This document shows, piece by piece, positions 24,160-36,279 of a DNA stretch of 64,000 nucleotides. Positions within the stretch are counted from its first letter, which is position 1. Each line of letters starts with the position of its first letter. The position numbers were made by a program, and so were the translations under genes. This stretch comes from Verticillium longisporum (Eukaryota > Ascomycota > Sordariomycetes > Glomerellales > Plectosphaerellaceae), in the NCBI GenBank assembly GCA_019188255.1, contig JAETXT010000004.1, positions 2,294,001 through 2,358,000 of the forward strand, written 5' to 3'. The notes beneath the pieces were generated by a model. It saw nothing but the letters and a program-made list of their open reading frames with translations. It was not told the DNA's origin and ran no database searches.

Positions 24160-25491
24160 ATGCCTCAGAACGAGTGTGAGTACCAGCAGCCCAAGATTCC
24201 GTCCCCCCCCCGCCAACACCCCTGATGACCCTCCACCCCTGCAGACATGGAGGCAAGTTTTCTTCACCCGCGGATCGAGCCCCCTCGGATCGACCGCCGA
24301 CCGATTCGATGAAAGACAATCACGGACCAGACGACTAACGTGCTTTTTTCTTCGACTTACAGAGGTGGAGGAAGCTGCATGGACGCAGGCTCGACCATGA
24401 GGAGAGGACCCGCAAGAAGCTCGCGCGTGAGGGCCACAAGCAGAGCAAGGATGCGCAGAACCTGCGCGGCCTCAAGGCCAAGCTGAGGGCCGAGGACAGG
24501 CGCAAGGAGAAGATCCAGATGCGCAAGAAGATCAAGGCCCACGAGGAGCGCGATGTCAAGACGACCAACGACGAGGAGCCCAGCGAGCCGATGCCCGCGT
24601 ACCTGCTCGACCGCAAGAAGTGGGTTTTCTCCCCTTCTCTCGTTCCTTCGCCTTCAGGTTCTTCCAGAGGGGTTCCCTCAGAGGGCTGCAGGACGGAAGA
24701 GGAGCGACGTTGCTGACGTGGTTGATGCAGCCCCAACATGGCCAAGGCTATCTCTTCGCAGATCAAGAACAAGCGTGCCGAGAAGAGCGCGAGGGTACGT
24801 TTTGGCTTTTGGCGGACGGTATCGGGGTGAGATGTAGGACTAACGGGAGGGAATAGTTTGCCGTGCCGTTACCCAAGGTCCGCGGTATTGCTGGTAAGCT
24901 TATCTCGGCTGTTTGGCATTGTCGGGGAAACGCCGCTGACACAGATGACAGAGGAGGAGATGTTCAAGGTTGTCTCCACCGGCAAGAAGACGCACCAGAA
25001 GTCGTGGAAGCGCATGATCACCAAGCCTACGTTTGTTGGCGAGAACTTCACTCGTCGCGACCCCAAGCACGAGCGGTTCATCCGCCCGATGGGTCTCCGT
25101 TACAAGAAGGCCCACGTCACGCACCGCGAGCTTGGCGTTACGGCTCTCCTGCCCATCATCTCCGTCAAGGTATGCGATGTAGAGGCGTAGAGGCAACCAC
25201 GTCAAGGTGGTCTGGGGCGCATCGTTGAGGCAAATGCTGACATGGGACGCGCAGAAAAACCCCAACAGCCCGATGTACACCAACCTCGGTGTGCTGACCA
25301 AGGGTACGATTATCGAGATCAATGTCAGCGAGCTCGGCATGACGACGGCCGGCGGCAAGGTCGTTTGGGGCCGGTACGTGATTTTTTGCTGTCGCCTGCA
25401 CGAGACTGTACTGACATGAACGTGTAGCTACGCCCAGGTCATGAACACGCCCGAGAACGACGGCTGCGTCAACGCTGTGCTCCTCACCTGA
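24160..25491 (+). CDS. NSA2: Ribosome biogenesis protein NSA2
   Basis: Eight exons: 24160-24175, 24245-24252, 24363-24619, 24731-24794, 24857-24893, 24952-25169, 25255-25373 and 25428-25491. Together they encode about 260 residues, matching the family. The second exon is only 8 bases, and the intron after it has a GC donor (GCAAGT), a rare but recognised GC-AG class; both are required to give [17 protein letters not shown]. The rest is strongly conserved: [65 protein letters not shown], and a C-terminal S8e-like beta domain ending [18 protein letters not shown]2 is a nucleolar assembly factor of pre-60S particles, needed for 27S pre-rRNA processing. All exon phases close without conflict. Confidence 0.95.
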
Positions 25492-26462
25492 GCTGTAGCG
25501 TCTCGGGGGTGGTGCGAAGCAGGCATTGGACACAAGCAGAATTGAACAGTTGGAAGCAGACGGCTACGTGGGGCATTGCTGGCGTTTTGGAGTTTTGGAG
25601 GTCTCGAGTACAACTACGGGGCCCGTCATGCTGAACAATAGAAAAGGAGAGGAACAATTGAGCACTCATGCGATGAGCACTCATGCGATGAAGCGGTTGA
25701 GGTTTTCCGATTGAGGTTCTCGGCTTGGGCGCTGTGGCTCGAGCTGAGGCTGAGGCTGGGGCTGGGGAAGGGGGAGATGGAGACGCCTTCACATGAGACG
25801 GGGCGAGACGTCGTAAATAGCTAGCAGAGTGACTTGGCAATACCCACGTGAAAGTTCAGCATGTGTTCAGTGCCACTCCCCTACAAGTATGCACCCAGGT
25901 ACCCAAGTCGCCTACCTGACCAGGACCAGGAGCCAGTGACATTGGTGGGTCGAGCCCCAGGTTATAGCGGGCTCAGGGGCTCTGGTGCCTACAATGGCAG
26001 GGCCGAAGGAAGTTCAGGGTCTGCAAGAAAGCCAGAGGCCTCAGAAAGCCATCACATGTCAGGTCGCCAGTGCCCAGCCAGACCAGAGCTCAGAGGTACC
26101 TAGTAGGTACAAGACAGCCCCCCTGCGTCATCCGCTTCTGAGGTGGGGTACAAAGGCCGGGGTAACTGGGACGTCTCCCCCCCCCCAAAGTCGCACCCGC
26201 ATCTGCCACTGGCCGATGCCGAAGCCGTCAGACCAAACATCCGAGGCACGATTGACGAGGACCTGCGCCCGCGCGCCGCGCCGTTCCATGGCCTGCTCCA
26301 TCCATCTCCTCCTCTCCTATCAACAGGACAGAACATCACTCGCAATCGCATCTACTCTTCGACACGAGCATTGCAGTGATTGTTCTCCGCTCTCGACAAC
26401 CCCTAGCGACCCAGCCCACGAGGTACAGGTACCTGCTAGCCCACCTTACCGAGGCTTGCATC
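25492..26462. other. Intergenic region with a short tandem duplication
   Basis: About 970 bp between NSA2 and PXMP4. A 15-bp unit (GAGCACTCATGCGAT) is directly repeated near 25660-25690, and an imperfect GGCTGAGGCTGGGGCTGGGG tract lies near 25750. No coding frame is supportable. The right end is the PXMP4 promoter. Confidence 0.5.
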
Positions 26463-27274
26463 ATGGAAGTTGTCAACGGCCTCAAGGTATGCTCCTCCCG
26501 TTTCGAAGGAAAACCTCCCAGGCTCTGGTCGTCTGACTGAACAATTCCTGACCAGGCCGCCCTCGAGCGAATCGTCCTCGACCCTCGCTACCATGACATT
26601 CTCGCCGTCCTCAAGGGCGCCCGCAACGGTGCCGTCTACGGCACCAAAGTCCGCTTCCCCCACGCCCTCGTGTATGATGTCGCCCTGCCGTCCCATCTCC
26701 TCGACAACGTTGAATGCTAACGCCAGTGGTCCCCCGACAGCATGATCTTCCTCTTCCGCTCCGGCACCCTCCGCGAGAAAGCCGGCCTCGTCTTCCGCGC
26801 CACGCGCACCCACGCCCGCAACCTCGCCAAGTTCGCCACAATCTACAAGCTCACCATGCTCCTCCTGAAGCACTACGGCCCGACGCCGGGCAAGGAGGGC
26901 CCCACGACACGCTCCTCGCCGGCGCCCTCGGCGGCTACCTCGTCTTCGGCGGCCGCGGCGCCCGCTCCGGCCGCATCCCCAGCGTCAACCAGCAGATTGT
27001 CGTCTACGTCTTCGCGCGCGTCGTCCTCGCCCTCGCGCGCCTCGCCGTCAAGCCCGCCGTCGGCCTGCCGCGCGTCAGCGAGCCCGCCGCCAGCGCCGCC
27101 ATCAGCCACTATGCCTGGCCCGTCTTCGCGAGCGGCAGCTGGGCCATGGTCATGTATCTCTTCCGCTGGCACCCCGAGGACCTGCAGTCGAGTCTGCGGA
27201 GCAGCATGACGTACATCTACAAGCAGAGCGATGATTGGGATTCGTTGCGGAACTTTGCCTGGCATAACCAGTGA
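26463..27274 (+). CDS. Peroxisomal membrane protein PXMP4/PMP24 (apparent frameshift near 26902)
   Basis: Three exons: 26463-26486 (MEVVNGLK), 26556-26671 and 26741-27274. The conserved N-terminal half reads ALERIVLDPRYHDILAVLKG, then GTKVRFPHALVMIFLFRSG, typical of PMP24, a Tim17/Tim22/Tim23-related family of peroxisomal membrane proteins. The second half (LLAGALGGYLVFGGRG, SVNQQIVVYVFARVVLALA, SHYAWPVFASGSWAMVMYLF and a C-terminal WHNQ) is equally conserved but sits one base out of phase. The break falls in GGGCCCCACG at 26898-26906. A fifth C would give KEGPHDTLLAG, as in relatives, and a protein of about 224 residues. No splice site lies there. Both halves look under purifying selection, so a consensus error is more likely than gene death. 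The gene is convergent with PEX5. Confidence 0.85.
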
Positions 27275-27676
27275 GGGGGGCGGGCCTTGCAGCATGGTAT
27301 CCGGGAGGGTTTGGCTGGCGTTTGGGGGTTTGCATATGCCTACCTAACTACGTTGTACATAGCAAGTTGTTGCGGAGGCAGGTTTTTGGACATACACCAG
27401 GGTTGATAGACCTGACGTGGGACATGATTGAACATTATTGACATGGCATGCGTTTCCTGTTTCCTTCACTTCAGTGACTGACCCATCATGTTGCTTGACA
27501 CGGGCAGTTGGAAGGGCACGTGGCGTGCCTCCAGCACTCTCTCTCGGCTCCTCGCTCGTCACCATGGCTGGTTCAAACAGGCGCATTCTCCAAAGGCCAG
27601 GAACTGCGCGCCAACATTTCACACATGCACCATGCACGTCAGTGCCGGAACATGGTCCAGATCGGTATCATTCAGC
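27275..27676. other. Convergent spacer between PXMP4 and PEX5
   Basis: About 400 bp between two stop codons, expected to contain both 3' untranslated regions. Nothing else was recognised. Confidence 0.5.
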
Positions 27677-29687
27677 CTAGAAATCAAACTCGCCCTTGAA
27701 CACATCCGGATCCACGCCGGCGACCACCTTGTCCGCGAGGTCCCGGCGGCCCATCTGGGTGAACACGCGCCGCAGCGTGTCGTACAGGGTCGAGCTGCGG
27801 TTCTGCGCCGTCATGCGGTCGAGCCTCTCGTCGAGCTCGGTCGTGTTGGTGCCGCCGCCGGCGCCGCCGCCGCCGAGAATCTCGTAGGCCTTGGTGCGGC
27901 CCTCGCGCTCGATCGACTTGTGCATGCTCAGCGCGGCGAGGAAGTGGGCGGCCGCCTCGTCGTGGCAGCCAATATTGATGCAGCTGACGCCGAGGTTGTA
28001 GCGCGCGCGCACAAAGTTGGGGTGGATGCTCAGCGCCTTCTCGTAGGCGGCAATGGCCTCCTCTGACTGGCCCGAGTTGGCGAGCGTCGCGCCGAGGCGG
28101 TTCCAGAGCAGGTGCAGCTTCTCCTGCTGCGTCGAGTCGCCCTGGGCCGACGAGTTGAGCGCCGACGTGAAGCAGTCGACGGCCTTGTCGTAGTCCTCGG
28201 CGCCGTAGAAGAGGACGCCGAGCCCGACCTGCACGTCGGGGTCCATGTGCTCGCCGTCGGGCGACAGCTGCGCCGCCTTGATGAAGAGGTCCGTCACCTT
28301 TTCGCGGAGCACCTGCCGGTCGGTGAAGCCGAGCTCCGACGGCGGGTGCAGCGACGCCGGGTCGATGATCTGCGGGTACCGGACCGAGAGCCAGCGCTCC
28401 AGCGTGCGGTACGCCGTCGAGTCGTAGCCCTCGTTTGTGTAGGACACGGCAAGCGCCATGAGCGCCGACGGGTTGGGGGGGTCGAGCTTGATGGCCTGCT
28501 CGAGGGCGCGCAGCGCCGCCGTCTCCTTTTCGTTCTGCGCCTGCGCCTGGCCGAGATAGACCCACGCCTGCACGTGGCTCGGGTCCGGCTGCGTGGCGGC
28601 CACAAAGGCGAGGTCCGCCAGCGACAGGTTGCCGCCCTCGCGCATGATGCGCACGCCCTCGTCGAACGCGTTCTTCTCGTCGATGAAGATGTTGTCCTCC
28701 TCGAACAGATAGGGCTCGACGACGGGGTCGCCGAGCCGGCCGCCCCAGTAGTCATTGCCGAGGCCCTGGAAGTCCGGCGGCACCCAGTCCTCGCTGTCAA
28801 ACTTGTCGAACGTCGTGTCGCCGTCGACCATGGAGCGCGCCGCCGCCGTCTCGGACTGGATGCCCTTCCATATCGACTCAAAGTCGCCAAACTCGTTCGT
28901 CTCGGACTGCATGGCCCTGTCCCTCTCCTCGTGCACCGGCTCGGCGTCCTTGGCCCCCTGGTCTTCCTTGTGCTGCAGCTCCATCTGGGCAAACTGCTCC
29001 TCCCACTTGTTGTCGTCGAGCTCGACGAGCTTGCCCTTGCCCTTGGCGTCCTGCTGTGGCATGGGCTGCTGCTGGTGCTGGTGCTGCATTGGTTGTTGGT
29101 ACAGGGACTGCTGGTACATGGGTCCGCCCATCATCATGCCGCCCGAGTAGGGGTAGTTGAGGGCCGACTGCGGGTTCATGTTCTGCTGGGCGGGCATGGG
29201 GCTCGACCGCGCCGACGAGGGCTGGTGGTTCATCTGGCGGACGCGCGCAAAGTCCTCGGGGCTGAAGCGGGTGCCCTGGGGCACATTGTAGGCGGACTCC
29301 ATGGAGGACCGGGCCTGGGACTCGCTTGGGCATGTCGGGGGAGTTGCGGCGGCGCGGAGGAGGGAGGCGTGGGCGGGGTCAATGTGGATGGAGCCATTGG
29401 GCATGGGGATCTCTTGCTGGAGGTTGGGGTTCTTGTTCAAGAAGCCGTTCATCATCTGGTCGAGCGATGGTCAGTGGCGGTTCATCACCTGCAAAAACGG
29501 GCCAGAGGCGACGTACCTCATCCTGCTGGGCGCTGCCGCCACCGCTGCGGAAGCCTCCGGCGAGTGCGTTGGGTCCCCTCTGTGCCAGACGGTCTCCTTG
29601 TAATTGCTTGTCGCCTTGGACATGCTTCTGGAACTGGCTGAGCGGATTGCCCGCGGTCGAGCATTCTGCCCCGCCAAGGAAGGACAT
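27677..29687 (-). CDS. PEX5: PEX5, peroxisomal PTS1 import receptor
   Basis: Two exons on the minus strand, 29687-29517 and 29455-27677, encode about 649 residues. The N-terminus MSFLGGAECSTAGNPLSQF holds the conserved Cys (residue 9) that is monoubiquitinated for receptor recycling. The disordered middle is rich in Gln, Met and Pro and carries the aromatic pentapeptide-type motifs WEEQF (about residue 208) and further Trp motifs (IWKGI, DWVPPDF, YWGGRL), which in PEX5 contact PEX14 and PEX13. The C-terminal half has TPR repeats, for example VQAWVYLGQAQAQNEKE, LHLLWNRLGATLANSGQ and EEAIAAYEKALSIHPNFV followed by RARYNLGVSCINIGCHDEAA, the pocket that binds SKL-type signals. The intron is standard (GTACGT...CCAG). 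No lesion is visible. Confidence 0.96.
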
Positions 29688-30887
29688 GGTGAGGGGAGGG
29701 GCAAGATCGGGAGGCGGGGTGTCGGGGTTTTGGAGGTCTGGGACGTAGCTGGGTGGTGAATCAAAGTTGGTATAGGTGTGGCCTGGTGTTTGATGGCGTA
29801 GAGTTGGTGTTTGGGTTTTGACGATTGTCGTTCGACAGTCGGGAAAGGTGGGAAGCAGGAGGAGGATGATGTCTCTGGCTTTGGGCCTTGGTGGTTTGGT
29901 GGTTTGTCAGTCAGTCACGCATCCTCCGCAGCAGTTCAGTCCACCAAACGCCGCCTGGACCGAGGCTCGCCCGGGCCGGCAGGTCCTCCTAGGCCGATCA
30001 GCGCGCAATGCTGACTGAGGGGGCTGTCAACCGCTAAAAGGTCTGCCACCTCAGGTGCACCTCCAACCAATCTGCTACAGGTGTCACCAACAGGTGCCAA
30101 CTGAGGACGCATTGGGGACATCAGTACTCTCATCCTGCCTTGAGCAAGAGCGGCATATCGTACTGAGACCTGATGTACATCGATTTCATCAGACACAACC
30201 TCAAGGCCCAAGAAGGCTGCCCAACTTGCCGTTCCCTCTATTTCAGACGGTCACTGGCACACGACGTGACGACCTCGGACCTTTTCATAGAACATCATGT
30301 AGCTCGCGCTGGCCGTCACCATTTACACTGCCGCTTGGACTGCCGTTTCATTGCATCCTTGCCAACCCTAAAGTCGAAGCGTATGGTTCGACGGATCAAT
30401 ATGCTTCGAGAGTTTTCTCGGCCCGCGCAAGGATGTTCAACCTCAAACAGCCGGCAAAGCTTCATTCCCTTGTTCCTGGGGACTCCGAAAGGGATCGTCC
30501 AAGGCTTAGAACGGCCCATATGCTGACGGCCATATGCTGACGGCCATATGCTGACGGCCATTTGATGACGAAACCCCATGCTTTGATCATCAGCAACCTG
30601 GCGGTGACCTTGCGAGGAGACAGCCTGGTAGTGGCGCTCGGGTGCTGTCACTGGCAGCAGCATTCACGGCATCTGGATCTGGTTCGTCAGGCCACGGCCA
30701 TGAAGATGAGTGATGATCAGCCGTCTTGTACACGTGCAGGCGAACCGGCCCAGCCTGGCCGTCCGCACCCACATCCACACTATCATACAGCCATCACCCA
30801 CACGACGGCAAGATAAAGTACACAGTCTACACCCCGTCAGCCGCGCCCAGCCAGCGATCCACGGCCACGACCCGCCGCTCGGGCACT
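29688..30887. other. Intergenic region
   Basis: About 1.2 kb between the PEX5 start and the stop of the RRM gene. It includes the PEX5 promoter and a 14-bp tandem repeat described separately. No gene is supportable. Confidence 0.5.
30513..30570. repeat. 14-bp tandem repeat, about four copies
   Basis: The unit GGCCATATGCTGAC occurs in direct tandem, the first copy with one extra C and the last diverging to GGCCATTTGATGAC. Each unit contains the palindrome CATATG. It is in noncoding DNA between PEX5 and the RRM gene. Confidence 0.85.
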
Positions 30888-31931
30888 TTAGTCCCTGGGC
30901 TCCCTAGGCTCCCTGGGCTCGCGCGACCGCCTCTGGCCCCTGTCGCCGCCCTCCCTCGCGCGCCGGCGGTTAACGGCGTCCTGCGTCTGCGAAGCAAAGC
31001 TAACGCGCAGCGACCGTCCGCCAATCTTCTGCGCCTTGAGCACGTCAATGGCCTTGGTGGCCGCCTCGACCGAGTGGAAGTCGGCGTGCGCGTAGCCAAT
31101 CGGCCAGCCCGTGTTGCGGTCCGTCGCGACGCGGATGCTCCTGACGTCCTCGAGCGCGCCGAACACGCTGTTGAGGTCCTTGTCCGTGGCCTCGTACGAA
31201 ATGTTGCCGACGAAGACGGTCGTCGTCGGCGGGCCCTCGTAGCGCGCGCGCGTGTTGGTCAGCTCCGGCACGCGTCGGGGCTCCGCCACCATGCGCCGTC
31301 CGTGCCAGAAGGTGCCGTTGACGTTGTCGGCCGCGATCTGCACGGCCTCGGCGTCCTTGTACTCGATAAAGGCGAAGCTGCAGCGGGGACCCATGTCAGT
31401 CGCCATCATGGAAGAACGTCACAGCCCCAAAACGTAAAGGAGAGAGAGAGGCTAGGGGGCGCATGCTCACTTGACACCGGGCTTCTGCCTGGCAACCTTG
31501 GTCACCTCGCCGTACTTGGAAAAGGCCTCCTTGAGGTCCTCGTCCGTCACCTCGCTGACAAAGTTCTGCACAAACAGCGTGCGCCGCTTCTCGTCGTCCC
31601 AGATCCTCCTCTGCTCCTGCGTCGGGCGCCCGTCCTCGCCCAGCAGGACATCGGGGCCGTACTTCCTCGGCGTCGGGGCGGCCTCGGCGGCGTTCACAGG
31701 CGTGGGCTCCTCCTCGCGGAGCGCAGAGGTCTGCAAGAGGGAGCGGGGAGCAGCGACCGAGAAGGCGCGGACGGCAGCGAGACGGGAGGCGAGGGGCGCG
31801 CTTCGTGCGCTGGGGGCGCGAGCCACCGATGCGGCAGCGCGGAAAGCGGCGTGACGGAGGGAATGCCTGTGAGAGGGGCGAAATTAGTCACACAGGTCAT
31901 TGGATTTTGGATCGAATAAACAAACTTACAT
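30888..31931 (-). CDS. Two-RRM RNA-binding protein with mitochondrial-type N-terminus
   Basis: Exons on the minus strand: 31931-31930 (only the A and T of the start codon), 31866-31471 and 31377-30888, total 295 residues. The intron splits the ATG itself: AT, then GTAAGT...ACAG, then G. Joined, the N-terminus reads MHSLRHAAFRAAASVARAPS, Arg/Ala-rich without acidic residues, a convincing import signal. Two RNA-recognition motifs follow. The first has RNP2 RTLFVQNF and RNP1-like FAFIEY. The second has RNP2 TTVFVGNISY and a weaker RNP1-like YAHADF. The C-terminus is Arg/Glu-rich (REPREPRD). A role in mitochondrial RNA metabolism is inferred from the targeting signal and domains; I do not recognise a named ortholog. 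Without the split start, the gene would be mis-started downstream at Met within PSARS. Confidence 0.83.
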
Positions 31932-33066
31932 TGTGATGGACGTGTTGTGGTAAAGTAGAATGGAAGAAGCGTCTCTGGGGGATGTCAGGATCGAATTGCA
32001 CCCGTATCTCAAAGCTCGGATAGGAGCCATGAAATTTTAGACTCAGCTGGGACTGGCGCTATCGATAAGAGCAAGTAGCGGTCAGATGCATATGCACCCA
32101 CGTCACATGCATACCGGCCGGACGCTTGGAACATCCGCTTCCATATCAACTTTGACGACAGCAACTTGTCTCTTTAATTCACATCAAATTATTGCTCACG
32201 ACCATAGCCAAGAGACGGATGAACAGCACTGTACGATTATCGTAGCAAAGGCAGAACGAGTAATGGCCACTCCAGTGCTTCTCCCCCCCCCTCCAGCGCG
32301 CCGGCCCTTCACTTTTGCAAGGTTATTCTACGAATCGCACGAGTCCCTTCTTCTCATCCGTGACCTTTGAAACCATGATAGCTGCCCTGGAAACGTTTGA
32401 TACGCCGCAGGGCGGACACGCTTCGGCCATCAAGGCGACCCCCTGAGATCGCCACATGGGTATATACCGCCGCCTTCCTTGTCCCTTCCCCCATCAATTC
32501 CCTCACTCGACGTGTAAGGGCCTACATGGCCGTCCACGTTTGTGCCTTCTACCCAGTTTTCGCGACAGCAAAACAGAGCATAAAACCAGGAAAAAAAAAG
32601 GACGGAATCCAACATCCCAGCTTTTGGCCTCGCAACGGCTGGGGATTCCGAAGAATGAGTTCGCCGCACCCTCCTTGGTCCCACATCTCACTCCGAAGGC
32701 CCACCCCAGTTGCATTAAGCCCATACTGACACATACAAAAAAAAAATAGAGATTCCAATGCCCCGAATCCGCGTAGCGTTGTTAAAGTCGTCTTGGCGAA
32801 CGACTGCAAGACCTCCTCATCCGAGGGGCCATGATGCAAACAAACAAAAAGAATAATTGAACACGCAGATGTGTTCTGCGACGTCGAGGCAAGTGGTCGA
32901 GACTGGTCTAATAACCAGGTACCCATGTTGCCCAATGGATTAGATGTGAGCTCGAATGGTAGTGTTTTGTGGTCGACTTGGTCTGAGAAAGCTGGACAAG
33001 TGTACGATCAGTACCGCTCTGCAGGCCGATATCCGTTGGCACGCGGTGCATCGTATTGCACACCCG
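31932..33066. other. Intergenic region
   Basis: About 1.1 kb between the RRM gene start and the bHLH stop codon. Short A-runs occur near 32590 and 32740. No gene is supportable. Confidence 0.5.
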
Positions 33067-34557
33067 TCATTGACTCAGGCCCGCTGGGAGGGCCGCCGTT
33101 AAGGGCGCGCAGAGGAGGTAGCTCTGGGCGGTGAGCATAGGGATCTGACGCGTAGCCAGCCGCAGGTGGAGGAGGGGTGCCTGTTGAGGAGGCTGGCCTC
33201 GCAGCTGAAGCATAAGAGCGTGGTTCTCCCGGCGCAGCTGGTCATTCTCTGACGCAATAGAGGCGTTTTGATTCTGCATCACACGGACGGCATCCGCCAT
33301 TCGCTGGTGCTCGGTGATGGCTACGTATCGTTAGCACTGTGACAAATTCCAGCCTGCCTCGTGAAAAGAAGGAGTACATACCCTTAGTCAAAATCTCCCA
33401 TTTCGACGCCTTGGACCCTCGTTCCTGGGGCATCAAGTCGCGGAGTTGGTCGAACAGCTCCTTCATCTCTGTTCTTCGCTTCCGCTCAGCCAGCTTGTGA
33501 CTCTTGCGAAGTTCTGGAGTACGGCTGTATGGTTGAGCACCAGCTCTCGATTCCGCATCCTCGTCCTGGAGGTCTCCCAGTTGCTTGTGCTGCAGGGAGT
33601 GGTGATGCACTGGTGGGAAGTCTGTTGAACCATGAGCCATGGGGTTGTACTCGGCGTTTTCGTCCAGTCTCCGCTGACCAGGCGGCAACCTAGATTCCGT
33701 AGTGAACTGGCTGCTAGCAATCGACTCGGTGACACTGCTGCGCCGAGAATCCAGGAAAGCTGTGTTGTGCAACGGTTGGCCGTACCGTGCCGCCTCCTCC
33801 CTCTCGTCGCCGTCAGGGAAGGCCCAGGCTTGGCCCTTCGTAGGCTCAGCGGCTCGCGCAATCTGGCTTGTTGCAGGTCCTGTGATCGCAGGAGCAGTCT
33901 TGCCTAGCTTGGCTAGAGGCTCCCTCTCCGCACTCGGTTGGTACCCATTGGAAATGCGGTGGATAGCAACATTCTCCAGACCCGGTCGTGGGTTTCGCTG
34001 CTGGTTGAGGGTATTTTGAATTGACGAAGTCGATTGATTGTGAGTCGCATAGGGAGAAGAAGCGCCGAGCCTCATGTCGCTGAAGCCTTGGTTCATCCTG
34101 CTGTCGACACTTTCACGACGGCTCGCGGCCTGCATAACTGGATCGAGCATCCCATTCGGTTGGCCGTGTTCGAGCGAGGTAGGGCGATCGGCCCGTCGGG
34201 GGTCTGCACTGCCGGGTGTGGTTGGGGACACCATGGACGCAACGCTCATGTTGCTTTGGGTAGGAGAGACCAGAGTCTGGGGCATGGCGCCTGTGGCGAC
34301 TGGCGAAGGCGTCTTGTCGGCTGACGAGGAGTGGTGGGCGGAGTTGGTTGGGCTGAGGACCGAGATGGTCATGTTGGAGGCGGCCGAATTGTCTGTGAGG
34401 TTTTGTCAGCCATGTGCTCGAGATGAACCACTCGCTGAGCATTCTCTTGCATACGCTTGCTGTCAGTACTGGAAAAGTAAGCGGAATCGCGATTTCCGTC
34501 CGGGTTCAAGACTGCTGCGACGGTAGTGACTTGATGGGATGCCGGCCTCGAGTCCAT
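33067..34557 (-). CDS. bHLH transcription factor
   Basis: Three exons on the minus strand: 34557-34455, 34392-33382 and 33320-33067, total 455 residues. The first ~300 residues are disordered and rich in Ser, Pro, Thr and Gln. The basic helix-loop-helix begins near residue 340: KSHKLAERKRRTEMKELF, loop, SKASKWEILTKGAITEHQ across the second intron. The His, Glu and Arg of the basic region are those that contact E-boxes in class B factors. The C-terminal helix (NASIASENDQLRRENHALML) extends as a leucine-zipper-like coiled coil. I place the start at 34557 (MDSRPASHQ) because that ATG has the better context; an in-frame ATG lies eight codons upstream at 34581. The architecture resembles Sordariomycete bHLH proteins annotated as relatives of allergen Fus c 3, recalled rather than searched. 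It has a very long upstream region. Confidence 0.88.
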
Positions 34558-36251
34558 AGTGACTGTCTTGTACTCCTGCATGTAGGAAAGAAAACAAGAT
34601 GGTGCACAGGTGGTGGCTCGAAATCAACAAGAATCCTTGCGACCTGTGCCCTTCTTGGCGATCGATGAATAAGACAGGTAGACAGATTGCTGAAGGAAAG
34701 TGAACCGAGTATATCGAAGTCCCGATAGACCTGGCACTGGCGCGTTGGAAGGCTGGGTGCAGATAACGTGCGACTCGGCAATGTCTGTTTGTGTGTATAC
34801 AATGGTGGTTGGATATGTATATGAGGCTTGCGGCGCAGTTTCGACTGGGCCAAGGGATCCCAATGGTAACCCAATTCAATGGGTGGGAGAATTATCGCAG
34901 ATCGTGTCTGACGTCGCCTTGAAGGAGCGTAGGGGCAGGAAGAATTCCTATGCTCGATGTTTGTAGGCGTCTGGAGCAGTGGGTTGGTGTAGGTGTGAAA
35001 GGAAGGATGAAGGGAGACGAGACGAGCGGTAGAAGGAGTGGACGCTGGACTCGAGTCGGTGGCTAAGACGGGACGGGTACGGTGCACACAGACCTGTTTC
35101 AAGCAATGGGAGAAGCTGGGGAGAGGAGGAACAGAGGGGGGGGGGATAAGACGGGATAAGGACACTGAATGGCAGGAGGGTCCAGAGGAAATATGGTGGG
35201 TTAGAGAGGGTACATGTGGGAGTACAAGTACCAAAATCGGGTACAGGTACGAAGCGCGGTACAAGGCGCAAGTACAAAGCAAGCGCAAGCCAGAGGCGGA
35301 AGGCGGGAGGCAGAAAAAGAGGGCAGTTCAGGAAACGGGAATGGAGGTGTGGGAGAGAACGTGCGTGGGAGCTGCAGCTGCGTGCCCACCCATGGCACAT
35401 CCTTGACCCTTCCCATGCTCGTGTCCTTGTCCCCATGTCCACCCGGCGCTCGTCCCTTGTGCTAGTGCAATTGTGGGTGGGACACGCTTTCCTCATCTAT
35501 CCGCCGTCACGCATCGAGGGCAAGAAGCAACAACTCTACCAGCCTGCCTGCCCAGCTTGGGCTTCGGGCTTGCCTCCTACCTGGTAGCTGACCTGACCAG
35601 TATTCCCGGGTCCTGGGATGCGCCTCCTGTTGATCTCATGCCCACCTACCTTACCTACCTAAGTACGTAGGTAGGCGCCTGGTCATACATGTACATGTTT
35701 GCACGTCTTCTGCCTCTCCTCCACACCATGAGATGGAGAGCAAATTCTTTGGTCAGACGGTTGACATAGAGGCCAACGTGTTAGCCAGCGATAACCTTTC
35801 CCCTGGCCCTTCCCCCTTGCGCCTGGGTCCCGGCTGGCTGCAAGTCGCAACCCTCCTCCGACCCCCATCCTGGATGGTCCGCCACAACACCCCCCCAGGC
35901 TTCATGTCCATCACCCCCCATTTTGGTCCTGGTTGGCGGTCTCCCCTCCCATCCCACCCCCTCCCCGAAGGCTCATGGCCACATGCTCCCATGGGCCGCC
36001 CCTTCCCGCAAACTGCCTAGCAGAGTCCATGATCCTCCACTCACGACTTGTTAGCGGGAGAGGGAGGCTTGAAGGCTGGTGGTTTGTGGCCCGGGCCAGA
36101 CATGCGCCGGTCGGGGCTTTTCCGAGTTAAGCCTGCTACTGTGCACAGGAGCTTTTCCTGCCACGCTTGACAAGGACAGACAGACAACCCATTGACGTCG
36201 GCGGGCTATTTCACGCGGGAGAGTCTACAGACGAGGGCGGACCGGGGCGAT

Positions 36252-36279
36252 GGGGGGGGGGGGGGGGGGGGGGGGGGGG
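36252..36279. repeat. Homopolymer run of 28 G
   Basis: An uninterrupted run of G follows GGCGAT and precedes CCACAAGG. It is in noncoding DNA. Exact length is uncertain because long homopolymers are often miscounted. Confidence 0.9.

Noticed and set aside
28112..29641. Plus-strand open frame of about 509 residues opposite PEX5
   Set aside because: It mirrors the strongly biased codons of PEX5 on the other strand and has the Val/Leu/Arg/Gly composition of an antisense shadow.
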